A program made the position numbers and the translations under genes. This document shows positions 46,104 through 58,800 of a DNA stretch of 64,000 nucleotides, in pieces. The first letter of the stretch is position 1, and each line of letters starts with the position of its first letter. The notes under the pieces are model-generated. The model was not told the origin of the DNA. It saw nothing but the letters and a program-made list of their open reading frames with translations, and did no database searches. Origin of the DNA: Gordionus sp. m RMFG-2023 (Eukaryota > Nematomorpha > Gordioida > Chordodea > Parachordodidae); the NCBI RefSeq assembly GCF_954871325.1, contig NC_088775.1:27133561-27197560 (forward strand), written 5' to 3'.

Positions 46104-47438
46104 CTTGAATTATGTTTTAAATAAAATATCGCCAAAATAAAATCGATGAAAATTTTAATTTTTTTAAAATATAAATATGCCATTTTATTCCTCAGAAATT
46201 TTACCCGGAGGCCAAGAAGTACCATATCTTAGAAAAAAGTGAAAACTGGACTTGAGGAAGATTTTAAAAATTATCCGTTCCCGAGCTTTTATAATGTGCT
46301 CTAGGATTCTCATAAAACATTCACCCTTCTCGGAACTTTTAAAATATGAAAATCTAAAAATAAAGGGAAGGGGACATTTTTAATTTTAAAGGAACTAAAA
46401 AGAAACAGAAAGGCTTTACCATACTATTTTGCAAGTAATTATAATAAACAACAAAGTAGGCTCTAAAGATAGAAATACCTTTTTCTCAGATTCGGGCTAG
46501 TTTTTACTAAATTTAAAATTTCCCATTTGGACTCGTAGACACCTCGGACACCTAATTTTAAAAATTATTTTGTTGTCCTTTAGGCTTTCATAGATATTCG
46601 TTTCAAGAAAAATACCAAAAAATTTTTTTAAACTTTCTCCTTATAAACTTATAATTTTTCTATTTTTCTTGATAAATCCTACTTTCTACTTTATTTTTTT
46701 TAATATATCTTCCCTGCTCAGACCAGACCTGATATTTTTTTAGATCTTGATCGATATAAAGGTGTATTTTTTTAAAATATTTTACGTTTATTTTTATCGA
46801 TTATGTGCAACTTTATTTGATTTTTTTTTAAAAGTCGGCTAAATTACAAGGGAAAACGAGGTATTATAATATCCATATTTTTTTAAAAAAAATAATAAAC
46901 AGGTATTTTGAATTTTCGGAATATTTTAATATTGAAATTTTTTTTATATCGCATCGTATTTTTCGTTGTTGTTAAATAAACATTAACAAAACAAAAAATT
47001 GAATTGGGGTTTAAATTTAAAAACTAATTAAATTAAATATGCATTATAGGAAAAAAAAGAAGAAAATATTGGGCCCAGACATTGCATCAAAAAAACACTA
47101 AAATAAAAAGAAAGAAAAAATTACATAAATTATAAAAAAAAAATTTATTGATTTTTAAATAATATTATGCTCAAAAAAAATTTCCTTTTGAAAATTTAAG
47201 TATATAATATTATTGAATAATAATAAAGTTAGCCAGAGACAAGTTCCTTAAAAGTGAAAAATTATTGGATAGAAAATTATAGAGTCCTTCGTTTTGATTT
47301 CATTCTTTCTCATAGTGTTTCAATGTTTAATCATAAAGAAGTTCAAACACACATCCATGATTTTTAGAGTCCTTGCGACTAGTCAGATAATAAAAGATGG
47401 TTCCCTAGCTAAGTCTTGTCGTAAAATATAAATATTAC

Positions 47439-47586
47439 CTGTAAATGGACAACCCCTTATCTCGACCCTCATGCATACGGTCCGAGGGTTCAAATTATAT
47501 GGGATGAACCGTATTTTATTAGCCGTGATTGGTGGCGATAATCTGGTTTTGCGAATAGTTTGAGTGTCATTGTTTCCATTCAAAAT
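47439..47586 (-). CDS. Ddr: Ddr discoidin exon 3
   Basis: 148 bp, 'taatag' acceptor, ACAG|gtaata donor, phase 0 in, phase 1 out. Reads ILNGNNDTQTIRKTRLSPPI and then TANKIRFIPYNLNPRTVCMR, VEIRGC. This is the last third of the discoidin domain. The two cysteines of VCMRVEIRGC are the conserved partners of the N-terminal and WCP cysteines. The IRF(I/V)PY...PRTVCMRVE core is close to invertebrate Ddr proteins. Confidence 0.92.
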
Positions 47587-48376
47587 CTATTAATAAATTT
47601 TTTTTTAAATTTACATTTAGTATTTCAAAAGTTTGAGGAGTATTAGGTTTAAAGTTTTAAATAATAATATAAGATGCTGCAAATTTATAACAACAAAAAA
47701 AGCGTTACAGTTACTCCTTATCTTTTTAAAGGCGTTACCTCCAAAGGCACGCCGTTACTAATGACGTTACTTCCATCGACGTTCTTTTACAACATTGCCT
47801 AATATCCAAATCAGCTAATAACAAAAAACACACTTTAACTTTCTCTGGATCGCACGCAACGAAGAAATTATATTTTTTAATAAAATATTAGGAAAGAAAA
47901 TATGTATAAAAATAGTGACTACCTACTTAAACCCAAATGAAAGTGGCCGATACCCAAAAATTTTAATTAATCTATAAATTTTATTTTTACTCCTACATAA
48001 AAAAAATTAAGTATACAGATATTAACCCTATAAGAAAAAAGAAGGGATGGTTAATAATATTTTTCTTCCTATTTCAGGTCCCATTCTAGGCCTATTTTGA
48101 AAAAAAAATTCAAACTGCCACCTCCCCCCCCCCCCATCTTTCAAAAAAAATCAATTTATTCCTGTCTGCTGAAACACCTAATAGCGCAAACGATTGTAAT
48201 GAGGAAAGATAGTAGTTAATTTGGTGAAAAAATGAAAATGATCAAAATGCCAAAATTAAGAATAAGAAAAATGAGCCTAAGCTTGCAAAAACAAAATGGA
48301 TTCGATTTTTAAGTTATTCTTATTGCAAATATTTTATAACTGATTTAAGTCAGGTATCAACAAATAGGCCAAAATT

Positions 48377-48591
48377 TAGTGGTGCTAAAAGCCCGATGTG
48401 GGGCCATTTAAAAAACGACCCTGTCAAAACTATAACCAAAATAATATTATGTAAGTCTGAAGATTTTGCTCATAGATGGCAGAAAGGTTTAGACATATTT
48501 GCCAAGTGGAGGCCTACATAATATTATTTTGGCTAAAATCTTAATTGGGTTGTTTTTAAAAATCGACCCACATAGGGCTTTTTAACAATTA
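48377..48591. mobile_element. Degenerate hAT MITE (TAGTGTTGTTAA type)
   Basis: The left end TAGTGGTGCTAAAAGCCC mirrors the right end GGGCTTTTTAACAATTA. Interior 'gaagattttgctcatag' and 'attttggctaaaatctta' match the MITEs at 27161 and 54353. No matching 8-bp flanks. Confidence 0.6.
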
Positions 48592-49214
48592 TACCAACAT
48601 CACTTAAAAAGACTGTAATAATGGAAGAAGATTTTCGTTAAAGTTTATAAATAATTGAAGCTTGCATTGCCTTCCTTGTAAGATCTATATCTCAAAAAAT
48701 GGTGAACCAATTCTATACCAAAACAAATTTTACCAACTGGAAGAAAGTTCTTATATATAGGGTCTTGAGAAACATTATAATTGTAAAAAAATACATAAAT
48801 TCCGAAATATACAATTTTACCAAAAATTGAAAAAAAAGATGACCTTATGGAATTGCGGATTATGGTTAAAATTTTGTTGCCAACTTACCAATAACAGGAT
48901 ATTTCACTTTCTATACTAAAAAAATTTCAAATTTATATTAAATATACTAATTAAACTGAGGAGCAGTGTGGGCAAATTCCCATTAGACACTCAATAATGT
49001 AACATATTTCTAATAATAAATGTCTTTTGTATAATTTTTTTATTATTCAATTTTATTAATAATATAGAAATATAGATAGATAATCATATTCATTCCATAT
49101 TATAAAAAATATTTGAAACAAAATTAGTTAATCCAATTTTAATATTTGAATGAATATCTTTAAATTTCAGATATAGCCCTCATAAATTAATTTCTTTTGT
49201 CGATCTTTTCATCA

Positions 49215-49955
49215 TTTTTTATTATTAAAACAAAATCCCTTCCCCAGGCATCGATCTACTATATTCATCATTGCTATAAAAGGTCTTGACAACAGCAAAG
49301 GTGGCGGCATCTATTGTCTTGCCGGGTTTAAGATTCGGTGTTGAAAAAACCCCCTTTTCTAAACCTTTTGATTTTAACGCCATATGATATGAAATATTAA
49401 ATTCTTTTACAATTTTTCTTACTGTCCAATTTGATGGTAATGATCTATATTTATTTGTACGATAACTGTGGGAAATTGATTTTTAAAGTATCTACATCTA
49501 ATTTTTCATCATTTGATGAAGATAATGGTATAATTTTAGTCGTTAAAACTTTTTTTTACTCTAGATATATTTTTAGTCGAATATTATTCTTTTCACATAA
49601 GTGTTTTTTTTAATGGGAGATTCCCCTATTGATTGTAGGGATATATTAATGTCATCAATAGCCTCTTAATTAATTATATGTGGGGGACAATCAATATCTA
49701 CATCGTCATTTGAAGTATAAGGAATGTTTGCTAATTTTTGTCGGCATGAAGAGCATATTAACATATCTAAATTTGGGTCATCCAGGGAAGAATCTTTATT
49801 CCATTCTTGCGGTAATAAGCATCTTTTTGTAGATTAAATGGGTTGCAACATTTTGAAATTTTAACATTTGGTATGTCCATCTGTGATATAGAATAAAATT
49901 TTAAATGATCTGTACCTAGAATATGTTTTTGCCCTCTCCAAATCTCGAATGTCAT
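49215..49955 (-). pseudogene. Fragment of a zinc-binding transposase-like protein of unknown class
   Basis: Reads MTFEIWRGQKHILGTDHLKF, then KCCNPFNLQKDAYYRK...ILPW (49840 on) and LDMLICSSCRQKLANIP (about 49720-49770), a CC...C-x2-C zinc site. Further on come RKIVKEFNISYHMALKSKGL and, after a frameshift near 49348, FSTPNLKPGKTIDAATFAVV with KTFYSNDEYSRSMPGEG (about 49240). The order zinc site, DNA-binding-like helix, 'TPNPKPGK...FY..DE.SR.MPGKK' is one I recall from repetitive proteins of cnidarians, molluscs and insects that are likely transposases. It is broken by several stops and a shift. It lies in Ddr intron 2 on the same strand as Ddr. Confidence 0.55.
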
Positions 49956-50205
49956 TGGTAGACAGACTATAAAAATAAGCTAGACGGGTTGAATTATTTA
50001 AAATTAATCTGAACGGCAGTCAAAAATATTATGCAGAAAGGGAGATAGTTTTAAATAGTTTATTTTATAAAATAATACGCTAGTAAAATATAATTGATAT
50101 GCCAAATAAAATATTTTTTTTACTGCAGCTGTTATATATTACTGAAAGTCATTCGCTATAGTAGCAAAGTAGAGATCTAAAAAATGTAAAACTTTATAGG
50201 GATTA

Positions 50206-50712
50206 TAGAGGGGGGGGGGGGGCAAACTGGAAAATTTTATCACATTTCTAATAAAAATAATCAATATTTTCTTTTCCTTATTATGATATATTTCAACCAT
50301 TAGCGCCATCTATTTTTTGTCAACATTTGCTAAAAATGTATATTTCGGAAGAGTCGATAGCGTCGCCAAGGTTTTGACATCGTATATATATTTATAAAAG
50401 GTGTTTAAATAAAAAGAAAAAAATTTTCCAAAATAAACTCCCTTTTTTTGCTTAAAAATTCAGGTCCATATCTCGGGAACCAGGTGTGCTAGCGAGCTAA
50501 AATAAACGACTTTCTTTTTTTGCCTATCGAAATAATTCCAGAGATTTTTAACAATTTTAAAAGGGGTCGGCCGAAAATGTGCCTTTTTTGATCGATTTGA
50601 CAATGGCCATATGGTATTTTTCAAATAAAATCGTATATTTCAATTTTTTGTTCAAATAACTTAAATATTGGTTCTATAGTATTGAAAAAAAATTTGTCTG
50701 CCCCCCCCCCAA
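50206..50712. mobile_element. Possible MITE bounded by a G-run and a C-run
   Basis: A run of 13 G (50210-50222) and a run of 11 C (50700-50711) in inverted arrangement. Between them is AT-rich DNA without coding capacity. G-rich termini occur in the CAGGCGCGTACG hAT family nearby, but no longer TIR was seen. Confidence 0.35.
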
Positions 50713-51179
50713 TTGGTGAAGTTAGAATCGGGTCTGTCCTATTTCCTTTTTTCTTCACTCTTTAATTTTGTTTATAAATTAATTTAAAAAACTTATAATT
50801 TAGATGAATTATTATATTTAAGCTTTTATTCAATAAATCATTGTTTGAAAAAAAAAGATTTTTTAAATAAATATTCTTTTTTGCCTATAATTTTTAGCAA
50901 AAAATCTATGTAGATCATAAAATAAAAGATTATTTTAAAGAACATCAAAAAAAAATTACAACCATGAAAGATGTTTAAAAAAATAGCAAAAGGTTTTTTA
51001 CAAAAATGATTTGTAATTTAGGTGCTAATCCAAAAATCCTGTTTCAGTATTCTAAAAATCACCTTATTTTTAAAAAATCTTCATTTTAAAAATTTATTTT
51101 GAAGAGGATTTTTAACTATGATAAATATACTATATTTATATTGAAGTGGTATTGGCTAAAAAAAAAAGTTGCTGTTTAC

Positions 51180-51447
51180 CGTGTTTCCTGCGCTATCCTT
51201 GTACATTATCCAGCTCTCTTCACCCTTTCTACTCCCATCGGGATACGTTATAGCGTAAACTAATTTAAATTGCTCGACAAACTCTTGGCCATTGCCATTT
51301 CCAAATCGGCCTTGCGTCTCCACGGCCGTTATGGTATGAGGGTGCGGAAGATTTATCTGTAAAAATTGTTGGGATGAGAAGGAATCGGGCGAATTTAAGG
51401 GACCATCGGCTGGGCACCAGGCTCCACCATCACGGTCTAGGTTAAGT
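51180..51447 (-). CDS. Ddr: Ddr discoidin exon 2
   Basis: 268 bp, 'ctcaag' acceptor, ACG|gtaaac donor, phase 2 in, phase 0 out. Reads LNLDRDGGAWCPADGPLNSP, FLQINLPHPHTITAVETQGR, FGNGNGQEFVEQFKLVYAIT and SWIMYKDSAGNT. It holds the GAWCP cysteine and the T.ETQGR.GNG.GQEF motif that is a hallmark of the Ddr discoidin fold. An insertion (YPDGSRKGEE) lengthens the loop before W, relative to what I recall of vertebrate DDR2. Confidence 0.95.
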
Positions 51448-52227
51448 CTTGAGATAAATGTGGAAGAGAAAAATTTAAGAAAAAGAGAAAGAGTTTCATA
51501 AAGTTTACAAAATGGAGGTTAGAGGGATTCCCCTCCTCCTTTGAATTTATAATTTAAAGAAAAAGGAAATATATTTTTTCGATCATTCACAACAAATTTT
51601 TTTATTACTGCCAACCAGTGTAAACCACTTTCGAAAGGGCACTACACTTAATTGAATTTTAATGGGCTTTATCAGATATTTTTAAGTTCCCCTATTCATT
51701 TCATTTTATTGGCTTACAAAAAATTAATAAAAATAAAACTATATGTGTATATGTATAGATATTTATTATTATACTATATAATTCTGGTAAAGGGAGGAAT
51801 TAATAATATTATTAGAATATTTATTATATATATAATATAATCCCTTTATATTCATTTCAATTACAAACAATACAAAAAATAATTAAAATGTATAATAATA
51901 TAATATAAATGATATGTTGTACGTTATATAATTTATAACTATCACAATTATACTCGTATCGTATACTTATATTCATAAATAAAATGGAAAATACCATAAG
52001 AGAATAGATAGAAAGATATAGATAAATGGGGGAAAAAAATTAATTAAAATGATATGGAAAAATATTATATTAATTTATTTTTATAAAAGAATGTAAAATA
52101 TGGTTTGAGGAATAACGGTATACATCATTTTTTTATTAAAAGCATATTTTTCAATCGAACCAAAAAAACCCATTATAAAATATAAATATAATTAAACATT
52201 TAAAATAATAATATTATTAAATCGTAC

Positions 52228-52333
52228 CTCCCGTTATGAGGCCCCACACTTTCGGCATCGTGGGAAGAACTCGCCGAAAGCCATTCGTTCGGGATGCCTT
52301 CCGATTCCATACCTAGCGCTGTATCACAATGTT
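52228..52333 (-). CDS. Ddr: Ddr discoidin exon 1
   Basis: 106 bp, 'ataaag' acceptor, AG|gtacga donor, phase 1 in, phase 2 out. Reads HCDTALGMESEGIPNEWLSA, then SSSHDAESVGPHNGR across the junction. This is the start of the discoidin domain: the first conserved cysteine, ALGMESG.IP and ITASSSH..ESVGP.N.R are the expected blocks. The exon(s) for the signal peptide must lie further up (above 52.4 kb) and were not found. Confidence 0.92.
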
Positions 52334-52339
52334 CTTTAT

Positions 52340-54344
52340 TATTTAAGGGGAAATAGAAATAAATTTTATAACAATATTTTCATTATCAACTATTTTTCCA
52401 AGAAAACTACCATTTTGCCGTTATTGGTTTTACTTGTCAATAATTCCCTTTGGTCGATTTTTTTATATCAACTTCAAAATTGGCTACGCTGAGTTTTAAC
52501 CGAAAACTATCATCTTAAGTTCAAGATTTTCGTTTTAAGAAAATGATCTCAACCTTAAGAAAATCTGGGAGGGGTGAATATAACGCGCCGACGTTTAGAA
52601 TTTTTTTCTGAAGCATTTTAAGATTTAGTTGTTTCTTTTTTAAATAATTAAAATGCCCATCAATTCATAAATACAATTTGTATTTATATCTTATATGTAG
52701 AATATTATATAATCTTTTATTAAAACTTAATAAATTTTCACCCTATGAATATAATATTATATTAAGCTATATAAAAAAAGAATAAAAAATTATCGAACCA
52801 AAATAATTTTAAGAAAAGCATTTGGGGAACAATAGTTAACCTTAAAAATGTTTATTGCATAAGGAATAGGAATTCCCTAGGTTAAAATGTTTGAAATTTT
52901 AATTTCGTGAGTTAAATTTTTTAAAAAAAACTAAAAGTGATAAGAGCGAATTGTCTGTTAGCAGGAGTTGCAATTGGCGAGAATATTAAAATGCTGAGGC
53001 TTTTGTATTTCTTTATTTTTTTAGCCTCTGTTTGAATAAGCAGGCTGGTATTTATATTGGCGGGGAAGGACCAGACACATGTATAATCTTAAATAAGGGA
53101 TTTACCCATGGTTAAGGGGATATTGGTCAGGCCGTCATCTGTTCAAATTTAACTATTGTTCCTTTTTACTTTAGGAACCCAATTCGAAATATTTTTTTTT
53201 GGATATCTTCATATATTATATTCATATTGTGAAAATTTATTTAAAGTTTTAAATAAAAGATTTATCAACGAAGTTTGATTTCGCTCATAGACATCTTGGG
53301 TTTCATTAGTCCTGTCTTACCCTGCGAAAATTTTTATAAAAATTTTTTTATCTCTTATATTATAAAATTCATTTTTTACCTCCATTATTGACTAGGACCA
53401 TATGAGTGGAAAAGCTACAATACGGTTTCAACTAATTTTTTAATTCACTGCCATTCCACCGTGCATTAAATAAGATAAAAGTAACATTAAGCATATGATA
53501 AAAACATTTTATTTCAACTAATTTTTTAATTCACTGCCATTCCACCGTGCATTAAATAAGATAAAAGTAACATTAAGCATATGATAAAAACATTTTAATG
53601 ACATTTCTAAATTAAATTTAATTTTGGTGTTCAAATAATATTTTTTAAATCAAGATTCCAAGACTATATATATTTTGTTTATCATTATTATTTTTTTCTT
53701 ATCTATCATTCATTTTTTGAAAAAAATCTCGTCTCTCCATAAGATTTAATTGGTTTGTAAAATATATTATACCTTTGAATCAATCGCGTTATCGCGATAA
53801 ATTTTTTTTCTGGTTCAAGTTTATTCACAAGGAATGTACTCTCTTTGTAAAGACAAATTTTATAATCTTATATTATGGTTGATTAAATCATTTTAAATCG
53901 AAATCTAATAAGGAGATTAAATAACCAATTTATATATTAGTATAGAGAACAGCACAACCTAATCCGAACTGACTTGCTGTTTTATACTACTATCTACCTA
54001 TTAAGTTGGCAAGAATCTTGTGAATAAAAATATTGCAAATAGGTCTTATGTTGGTAATAATATTTAATCAAAACAAGAAGGGGTGGGAATGGCGTTAAAA
54101 ATTCTTTTAAAGTACATTGATAATGAGAGAATTTTGTGAGAAACAAATTTTTGAACTTTTAAACGCAAGTTTTAAAGTAATTTTTGATTCAATAGACGGT
54201 TTGGATTCAGAGTATATTTTTTAACTATAATCTAAAAATAAATCAAATATATTAATAGTTTTTTTATTTCGCAAATTCTGCACATTAAAATGTTTAGATT
54301 TTATTTAGGGTTATAATGTTTTTTAAAATTCAAACTGGTGGCAT
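52340..54344. other. No gene seen; 84-bp tandem duplication at 53426-53597
   Basis: AT-rich, probably Ddr upstream intron or flank. 'ttcaactaattttttaattc' to 'catatgataaaaacatttt' occurs twice head-to-tail without differences, which points to a recent slippage or unequal exchange. Confidence 0.6.
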
Positions 54345-54352
54345 CTTGGGTC

Positions 54353-54575
54353 TAGTGTTGTTAAACGGCTCGATTTGAGCCGATTTCTAAAAACGGCTAA
54401 CTAAATATTTAAGCCAGAAAAGCATTATCTAAGCCTCAAGATTTCGCTAATAGATGTCCAAACCTATGTTCCTTCTACAAACAAAATCTTCAGGCTTGCG
54501 TAATAGAATTCTAAATGAAATATTGAGTTAGCCGTTTTTAAAATTCGGCTCAAAACGAGCCGTTTAACAACACTA
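54353..54575. mobile_element. Intact 223-bp hAT MITE with perfect 8-bp target duplication
   Basis: CTTGGGTC at 54345-54352 is repeated at 54576-54583. The ends TAGTGTTGTTAAACGGCTCG and CGAGCCGTTTAACAACACTA are perfect 20-bp inverted repeats. The interior has 'caagatttcgctaatagat'. This is the best reference copy for the family also seen at 27161, 48377 and 57933. Confidence 0.9.
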
Positions 54576-54584
54576 CTTGGGTCT

Positions 54585-57500
54585 CGTAAAAAAATATATT
54601 AATTCCAAATGTTAAATTTAATTTCTTTTTAATGAAAATCATTACGATTATTAATTTGGTAATCTTTTTATAACCCGTTTAAGGCTAAAAAAAATAATTA
54701 TTCTTTCATTTTATGAGAAAATGGGATAAAATGAGATAACACTTTAATCCCTGTTATTTTAAATTTTATATTTTAAAAAAAAGTTATTCTTTCTTTTTAA
54801 TGTTAATTTTTATAAAAAATAATAATAATTGCCCCTACAAAAATGGAATTATATTTTTTGAATCGGGGATGATTAGAGTTAAATACCTACCTTAATTTTA
54901 CTTATATTTTATTACCAATATAATATAATGGTACCATCTTGCCATTTAATGATACCTTGTTGAGTGGTGATGATAGTTATATGGATTTTGAATAAAATAA
55001 CGATAAAAAGAAAAACCGTAAGTAATTATTATGTATAATAATAAATATAATATAATACAATGCAATATAAATTTGTAATAATAATATTAGTTATAAAAAT
55101 AATTACCTGTGGTATGATGATCCATTCATAATGGTCAATTAAAATAAGAGGCCAGGGCAGGGGAAAAATTATATATTCCTAATGGATTTTAATTATTAAT
55201 TTTAGTTATAATATGAATAAAAGCTTTCATTTTAAAAAAAAATTTTGAAAGAATCTTATAGTTTCAAAATTAATTAAGCACTCAAGCAGCTGTATTAAAT
55301 TTTATTAAGTTTTAAAGCTATAACTATGGAGAGGGACATTTGGAAGCTAGACGACCCTAAAAAAATTAACTGCCCCCCCCCCCAAAGTAAAAAAATTAAT
55401 ATTGCATAAATTATGTTTTATAATTTAATTAATTAATTTTTCAGGTATTTAATTCTAAATTATTTTTATTTTATTTATAGTGTTTTATCTAGGATGATAA
55501 GGGCACTTTTTATGGTGGGGGGGGGGGGGTTGGAGGTCTATTTCTCTTTGAATATAATTACGAATATCTAGATTTTTCTTTATTCTGAATAGTAAGAATA
55601 AGAGATCCGCAAACGGGTTAGTTTTAACCCGCGGATTAGAAAAAAATTTTTAAATTTGGGCGGGCGGGTTAAAAATATTTTTATAACAATGGGAGAGTTA
55701 GCGAATAAATTTAAAAATCAAATAATTTTTAAACCATAAGTGAGAGCCGGTGGCCTAAATAAAATTTTTAAATAAATGAGCGGCGATTTAAAAAAAATAT
55801 TTAATAATCGTATTGAAGACCTCTATTCAGAATTTTTTTTGAAAAAGCTAAGCTGCAGCAAATTCAGGTCTTGATAATATTTTTTTTAAATATATATGGA
55901 GGAAAAAGGGAATAGAATGAATTTTTCTTAAAAAAATAATAACTTTAATTTATAAATTATAAATGACACTAGTCGTATATTTATTTAAGATATAATAAGC
56001 ATTTTAAAATAATTATAAGGATTATTTTTTTAAATAAAAATTATCAAAGTTAATATAATATTTATTTTACAGAAGCCAAAAGCCGAAGCCGACTTATAAC
56101 ATAAGGGGAGGTATAAAAAGAATATTTAAGTGTAAAATTGATTCTTTTTCCTTAAAAAGAACATTTTATTTTCACTCTTCGATTGATCAAGAAATGATCT
56201 TTATTTTTTGTATATATATCCAATATATCTTCTAAAAATAACATACCGCAACGTAGTACTTTAGAAAAGTCATCATTATTCTTCATTGCCCTGGGTTTTT
56301 AGCAATTATTTTAATATTTTAATCGTTTATTAAAGCGAATTTCTGTAAAATCTTTCATGTACCTGGTTTTGCCGTAATTTTTCCAGAGGGAATAGAGGCC
56401 CTATGAATTTGGACAAATCATCGTGAACTTTTAAATTACTTTCAATTTGTATCAATGTTTGATATTATCGATTTTTGATAAAAATTAAAAAAATATATAC
56501 AATTAAAATTCATTGCATTGAAGAATTGTCTAATTGGCCTGTAGGTACTCTATACATACCAAAACATGATTCCGGTCAAAACCGGGGCATATTAACCAAA
56601 TAAAAAGCGCTCGCTATAACTGATTAAAGTAATGCAAATTTCCTATTGCCCTGAAAAGCCCTTTATGACCAATCGCGATCCGATCGGGGTAAAAAAAAAT
56701 CAAACGATTTTTAGCAAATTTAATATTTTACCTTACGAAATACTGTTTGTTTAAGATATCAGCAATTAAATGAGATTCAAATAATAAAGTGTTTATTTAT
56801 CTTATAGAGACTCGGTAGTAACAAAGTTTAATTTTTTTTTAATAAATCTAAAACGCCCTACAAAGGTAAATATAGGTATAATTGCGCACAAAATGTATTT
56901 TTTTATACTCTTTATTAATTATAAATAAAATATACCTTTTTTTTAGTAGTTAATTTGATTTTTTTTTCTCTTTTACACGCATAACATATTCACGCGAAAG
57001 TAGTTCAATGAAAATATATTTTTTAAAATATTTTCTCAAACTATTTAATAGCGCAGTTGAAATATAGTAGTAACCAAGAGGGTTTTATGGGAAACATCTA
57101 TATCGATTTGACCCGTCAAATCGGATAAGAATTTTTCAATTAAATCTTCCGAACGCGGGGCTTCTGGTTTACCAAACTAGTTCGGCTAATTGGTAAAGCA
57201 TATTAGTTAGTGTTTTTTAATTGGCTAAAAATCTTTCCTCCTCATTCATAAGCAGCGCATTCGCAGCGAAGAATATAAAATATCTTGTATACTTAGCCGC
57301 AAATTCGATCTCTGAATTCAATATAGGCCTATTTAGGCTTAGCCTAAAAATCGGCTAAAACTAATTAAGCATCGGCTAAGGAGGACTAATCGACTTCGGC
57401 ATAATGTAAGATAAGCCTAGCCTTCATTATTATTTATTTATAAAAATTATTTATATATAAATTAAGGCTACGTAATTGACAGACGATTAGCCGAATAGTT

Positions 57501-57930
57501 TTAGTCGTTTTTCGGCTTAGTCTAATTATCCATAATTCACAGTTAACGCGAATTAGCGGAGAAGAAGAAATACAAAAATACAGCATATTTTGTATAATTT
57601 ATGGTGAATTTGCGCAAACTGTAAATATAGGGTTAAGCTTATACTATTTTTTCACCAAAATATTTGACTTAGCCGTTTTGGGTCAGCTATAATTGACCGA
57701 TTACTCAACTAACCATAGTTAATATTTGAGCATTAATAAATATAATGAAAACAAAAGGTTTTAATAAGTTTTCTTTTAAATTATTAATTTTACATTTTTA
57801 AGTAGTTTAAATTATTATTATATTAAAATGAAATTTGAACTTCTAAAATTTTTAATTATTTTTGAATGATAAGAGGTTGTTTTGAATTTTTATTTATTTA
57901 TTTTTATTAAAAATTCATATATATCATTCT
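54585..57930. other. No gene seen; worn MITE-like blocks
   Basis: C-run at 55372 and G-run at 55516 bound a possible short element. 55600-55830 has 'aacccgcggattag' and 'gcgggcgggttaaa' with 'gagatccgcaaacgg' and 'gaagacctct' at its ends; a related block is at 37215-37545. 57170-57560 is rich in 'cggctaa' and 'ttagccga'. No reading frame was recognised. Confidence 0.4.
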
Positions 57931-58084
57931 TAGTAGTGTTGTTAAGCAGCTAACCAGGGCCGTAGAGCTAGGAATTTCTTACTGGGAGGATGGCAAATGC
58001 TTACTTTGTGGGGCCAATATTTTTTTGAAATAAAACTTATTTATTTCATAAGCCATTCATTAAAATACTAAATTTTGTTTAAGT

Positions 58085-58180
58085 CAATCTTTCATCGATT
58101 CTCTGGTACTCGATAGAACTCTTTTTAGTGTAGAGAATGAGGCCTCACAAGATGCCCTTGATACCGCTATGATGATGGTT
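58085..58180 (-). pseudogene. hAT C-terminal dimerisation motif
   Basis: The minus strand reads ATIIIAVSRASCEASFSTLK, then RVLSSTRESMKD. The pattern (..A.CE.SFS.LKR....R..M...) is the hAT dimerisation core. A stop follows at once, so the gene is decayed. The frame at 60908-60726 (LAKLLDTFKPEVNCHLETSR) may be an earlier part of the same transposase on the far side of the inserted element. Confidence 0.6.
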
Positions 58181-58800
58181 GCTGATTAGCATTTATACAA
58201 TTTTTTAAATGCAAGATGATATTTTTTTATAATATATACAATATTTTTAAAATTATGTGTTTCTTTAACTTCTACAGCTAATAATCCTTTTGCTATTTCT
58301 TTTTATGTTGTAACTTTTCACATTTAAATTTAATAATGATTCTAATGTGGCCATTTTATAAAAAATATCAGGGTTAAATGGGGACTATGTATTAAAATAA
58401 GATAGAAGATTGTAATTATCTTGTGTAATGTAAATTTACCTAAAAAATAATCTACAATAATTTCATAATAATTCGTTAATAACTACAATTTTAGTCCTTT
58501 TCACAATCAAATTGCAATGTGGCATCGCTTAAAAAATCTTAAAGATTTGTTGGCATTTTAGGTACCCTTACGATCTTTGAGGGATGAGATTAAATATTGA
58601 TATAAGTTTTTCAGCCATAATTCTTATCAAATAAAAAGAATTATCCATAATTCTTATCACATAAAAAGAATTATCCATAATTCTTATCACATAAAAAGAA
58701 TTATCACTTTTTTTATTTTTTAATATATTAATTGTGGAATTAATACAATTTTTAGAATCCACTCTGAACCTAATGACTGTGGATACTTATTTAGTGAATC

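Larger units (their letters stand above)
47587..51179 (-). other. Ddr intron 2 (3.6 kb)
   Basis: Contains a worn TAGTGTTG-type MITE (48377-48591), a transposase fragment (49215-49955), a segment bounded by G- and C-runs (50206-50712) and a C-run at 48123. No other exon was recognised. Confidence 0.6.
40090..52333 (-). other. Ddr: Discoidin domain receptor (Ddr) gene, partial locus of seven chained exons
   Basis: Receptor tyrosine kinases of this family bind collagen through an extracellular discoidin domain. Seven minus-strand exons follow each other, and each donor/acceptor pair agrees in phase: 52333-52228 (phase 2 out), 51447-51180 (0), 47586-47439 (1), 46103-45952 (0), 41372-40787 (1), 40489-40431 (0), 40190-40090. 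The joined discoidin domain keeps its four cysteines. The N-terminal signal peptide exon is not seen (upstream of 52.3 kb). The DS-like domain that should follow the discoidin domain is not seen, and the kinase is not confirmed. Introns hold a hAT copy, a transposase fragment and MITEs. Confidence 0.85.

Noticed and set aside
46225-46395. About 55 open codons on the minus strand in Ddr intron 3 (SSEKGECFMRILEHIIKARE...)
   Set aside because: Considered as a DS-like domain exon, but it has none of the SYDG or GLG.L.DG motifs, and the flanking exons join in phase without it.
51652-51840. 62-residue frame in Ddr intron 1
   Set aside because: AT-rich intron with Tyr/Ile-rich translation; no splice or family support.
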